Shown piece after piece: positions 62,286 through 64,000 of a stretch of DNA of 64,000 nt. Every line of letters begins with the position of its first letter. Position 1 is the stretch's first letter. The DNA is from Moorena sp. SIOASIH (GTDB taxonomy: Bacteria; Cyanobacteriota; Cyanobacteriia; Cyanobacteriales; Coleofasciculaceae): positions 62,001-126,000 of the forward strand of contig NZ_JAAHIH010000009.1 of assembly GCF_010671925.1 (NCBI RefSeq). Reading direction: 5' to 3'. Both the position numbers and the translations under genes were made by a program. Below the pieces are notes generated by a model. That model saw only the letters and a list, made by a program, of their open reading frames with translations. It made no database searches and was not told the origin of the DNA.

Positions 62286-62972
62286 TTACTTAGTTAAACC
62301 ATGTTCCAAAGCATAGCGAACTAACTCGGTACGGCTATTAGTTCCGGTTTTGCTAAACAAACGACTAACGTACTTCTCAACATTACGAACACTAGTCTCT
62401 AAACGTCGGGCAATTTCTTTATTCATTAGCCCTTGGGCAACCAAATCTAAAACACTCTGCTCTCTAGCTGTAAAATCAATGCGCAACGGTGGAGGAGTTT
62501 GGACAATCCCATGCTTTTGGTCTAACATTGCCCGAATTTCAGCCACCTGCTTGGCTATCTTTTCAAGCTCTGTACTACCTACACTATCTTCAGAGCTAGC
62601 AGCGCGACGCTCCAAGAGGTTTTGAACAATAGCCACTAATTCATCTGGATCAAAGGGCTTCGGTAGGTACGCATCACAACCGGCCTGATAACCCTGAATT
62701 CGATCTGAGGTCATGCCACGGGCTGTTAGAAACACTACTGGCAGTGCTTTAAAACGGGGGTCATCTCGAAGTTGCTGTAGGAATTGATACCCATCTACTT
62801 TAGGCATCATGATGTCAGAAATTACTAGTTCGGGTGTGTTTTGCTGTAACATCTGCCAAGCATCATTAGCATTACTGGCAACATCTACGGTAAAACCAAA
62901 TTCTGTCAAATACTCTTTGACCGCTTCCCTTACTCCTGGTTCGTCATCTACCAATAATAGTTTTGCTGACAT
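62286..62972 (-). CDS. LuxR/NarL-type response regulator (Ycf29-like)
   Basis: A DNA-binding regulator switched by phosphorylation. The 228 residues from MSAKLLLVDDEPGVREAVKE have a receiver domain with acidic DDE near residue 9, phospho-acceptor in LVISDIMMPKVDG near 54, Thr/Ala (FLTARGMTSD) and Lys (YLPKPFDPDEL). A LuxR-type helix-turn-helix at about 160-222 follows (FTAREQSVLDLVAQGLMNKE, IARRLETSVRNVEKYVSRLF). It resembles cyanobacterial Ycf29-type regulators. A partial copy of its own start (MSAKLLNEVGVKEVA) lies 15 codons upstream in frame, and the frame is open to 63188 through unrelated transposon-end sequence. I use 62972. No histidine kinase is next to it. Confidence 0.88.
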   Translation of the reverse strand: MSAKLLLVDDEPGVREAVKEYLTEFGFTVDVASNANDAWQMLQQNTPELVISDIMMPKVDGYQFLQQLRDDPRFKALPVVFLTARGMTSDRIQGYQAGCDAYLPKPFDPDELVAIVQNLLERRAASSEDSVGSTELEKIAKQVAEIRAMLDQKHGIVQTPPPLRIDFTAREQSVLDLVAQGLMNKEIARRLETSVRNVEKYVSRLFSKTGTNSRTELVRYALEHGLTK

Positions 62973-63084
62973 CGCTACTTCCTTAACCCCTACTTCGTTT
63001 AAGAGCTTTGCTGACATCGGTAGTTCCTTAACCCGTACTACCCTTAGTGTAGCGCAGTGTAGCGCAATGTAGCGCACTTTACTG

Positions 63085-63200
63085 ATAATAAGTAAGCTTA
63101 CCCCCGGCTGAAGCACGGGGGCTTTCGCCCAGGCTCCAGAGCGTTGGTTTTCAGTAGCCCTAGCATACTCAACGCGCCTAGACTCCAAATTTATCGAATC
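63085..63200 (-). other. Orphan IS200/IS605-type right end
   Basis: On the minus strand, GCCCCCGTGCTTCAGCCGGG then GGTAAGC forms a hairpin like the TnpB right end at 9790-9820. The bases before it (encoding VEYARATENQRSGAWAKAP) resemble the C-terminal coding sequence/reRNA of a tnpB that is otherwise gone. A second GC-rich hairpin of similar type lies at about 63418-63450 (CTCCCCGC, GCGGGGAGG on the other strand). The DNA between them has no recognised gene. Confidence 0.5.
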
Positions 63201-63507
63201 TAAGGGTTAAGCGCCGAACCTCAAGGCTGGCTTACTCTACGGACTCTTCCGCAGCTTCTACAACCGAGTCAATTCTCGGACAGCCCCAATACTTCGTTTT
63301 GCGCATCACTCGCCGATACTGACTTACTGGCCTAGCCGTTACTCTGAAGTTAAGAGTGCCTTTGCCTATTTCAGTCTTCTTTAATTATAATTGACGGCTA
63401 AAAGCGCGCTATTACGCTTCCTCCCCGCTTTAAAAAGACGGGGCTTCCGCGTTTTTTAATTTTTGTGATTAATCGGGAATCGGGCATCGGGCATCGGGAT
63501 GCAGCTA
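63201..63507. other. Gap with a possible decayed transposon remnant
   Basis: A minus-strand frame near 63230-63390 (RVTARPVSQYRRVMRKTKYW, then PRIDSVVEAAEESVE and a stop) lacks a start codon. A hairpin at about 63418-63450 resembles an IS200/IS605 right end. A CGGGCATCGGGCAT short repeat is near 63480. No firm gene is seen. Confidence 0.4.
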
Positions 63508-64000
63508 TCAGCTTCCATGGGAAAGCCACTCTATCTGATCAGCTTTATCTGGCAGCCGGGCTTCCTGTTGTCCCTTTGCCCTTGCCCAAGTTCCAAACAG
63601 ACCAATCGGTGTGCTGATTAGCTCAATTGGATCGGTTTTGCCTGCGATCGCATTAATACTGTTGCGCGGTAGTTCTTTCAGCAACCAACGACTGATCCGA
63701 TACAGATATTCCCTTGGTGGAATATCCCGCATCAACGGCACACCATGGAGCTGATTTAAGTAACGGTTAGACCGACCATACCGATGCCATTGACTGTGAT
63801 ACTCCCGAAAAGTGGAACGGTGTCGGTGCTCTACTATGGCAGTTGGAGCAAGGAGTAATTGCCAGTTGCTTTGCTTTTGAATCCGCCAGCAGATATCAGC
63901 ATCACCACCAGTGGTCAGGTAAGGACGGAACAATCCCACTTCCTCGAATGCTTGCCGTCGGATTGCTAGGTTAGCGGTTTGACCGTAGGGACAATAGGAA
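63508..64000 (-). CDS. Family 2 glycosyltransferase, C-terminal part (runs off the window)
   Basis: The frame is open from the window edge (SYCPYGQTANLAIRRQAFEE then VGLFRPYLTTGGDADICWRI), the segment holding the GT2 acceptor-side pattern with GGDADICWR, and ends with KADQIEWLSHGS. The visible 164 codons correspond to the last part of a GT-A fold enzyme. The N-terminal nucleotide-binding part and DxD motif are outside the window. EHRHRSTFREYHSQWHRYGR fits the family's conserved C-terminal helix region. It probably transfers a sugar to a polysaccharide or lipid at the cytoplasmic face. No partner genes are visible. Confidence 0.85.
   Translation of the reverse strand, partial: SYCPYGQTANLAIRRQAFEEVGLFRPYLTTGGDADICWRIQKQSNWQLLLAPTAIVEHRHRSTFREYHSQWHRYGRSNRYLNQLHGVPLMRDIPPREYLYRISRWLLKELPRNSINAIAGKTDPIELISTPIGLFGTWARAKGQQEARLPDKADQIEWLSHGS

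Noticed and set aside
63230..63393. Frame ending RIDSVVEAAEESVE on the minus strand
   Set aside because: No start codon after the preceding stop; may be a remnant, but not supportable as a gene.
1..64000. tRNA and rRNA genes
   Set aside because: Looked for T-loop GGTTCRANNCC patterns with matching acceptor stems and rRNA core motifs on both strands; found none convincing.

Overview
The window looks like a piece of a large, repeat-rich filamentous cyanobacterial chromosome, probably Oscillatoriales and close to Moorena/Lyngbya. This is inferred from gene content, not from a database search. The evidence is: many HIP1 octamers (GCGATCGC); cyanobacterial genes (cpcT for phycobilin attachment, sqdX for sulfolipid, a CyaB-type GAF-GAF-PAS adenylate cyclase, a Ser/Thr kinase with WD40 repeats, CHAT, DUF1822 and DUF928 proteins, a giant two-partner-secretion exoprotein); and a very high load of 7-bp tandem repeats and small inverted-repeat elements.

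Layout. 1-8.4 kb: 3' truncated purC, a small conserved gene, the adenylate cyclase, a damaged IscB element, sqdX and cpcT. 8.4-13.9 kb: an IS608-like TnpB element split by a small palindromic insertion, a phytase-like/esterase-like lipoprotein, a Uma2 pseudogene and a repeat-filled gap. 14-23 kb: an ABC-2 exporter pair, small membrane and DNA-binding proteins, the kinase-WD40 protein, PgeF and an XPB-like helicase. 23.3-24.6 kb: an RTX-repeat protein.

24.6-47.8 kb is the most distinctive part. Sigma-70-like proteins (two intact, one wrecked) alternate with DUF1822 proteins (one truncated, one intact). They are followed by a CHAT-CHASE2 membrane protein, a DUF928 exported protein, an exported TPR-CHAT protein, and a 2,300-residue filamentous-haemagglutinin-type exoprotein. 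I read this as a candidate protease/sensor/exoprotein system. Both CHAT domains keep a His/Cys dyad. An IscB transposon has inserted at a TTAC in the last codons of the CHAT-CHASE2 gene. A remnant of a double-glycine peptide plus HlyD exporter sits between the two sigma-like copies.

48-54 kb: inverted-repeat elements, an IS5-type transposase remnant, a LodA/LodB pair (quinone-cofactor amino-acid oxidase and its flavoprotein partner), a duplicated fragment of the giant exoprotein, and a TPR protein. 55-64 kb: a tiny membrane protein, an AbgT transporter, an MFS transporter fused to EF-hands, a TerB-like protein, a third and divergent IscB with its own upstream RNA, a methyltransferase, a LuxR-type response regulator, and the 3' part of a family-2 glycosyltransferase.

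Three IscB genes with recognisable omega-RNA regions and one TnpB gene share an IS200/IS605-like style of ends. No TnpA transposase is present, so all would depend on a transposase encoded elsewhere. I saw no tRNA, rRNA or CRISPR array.
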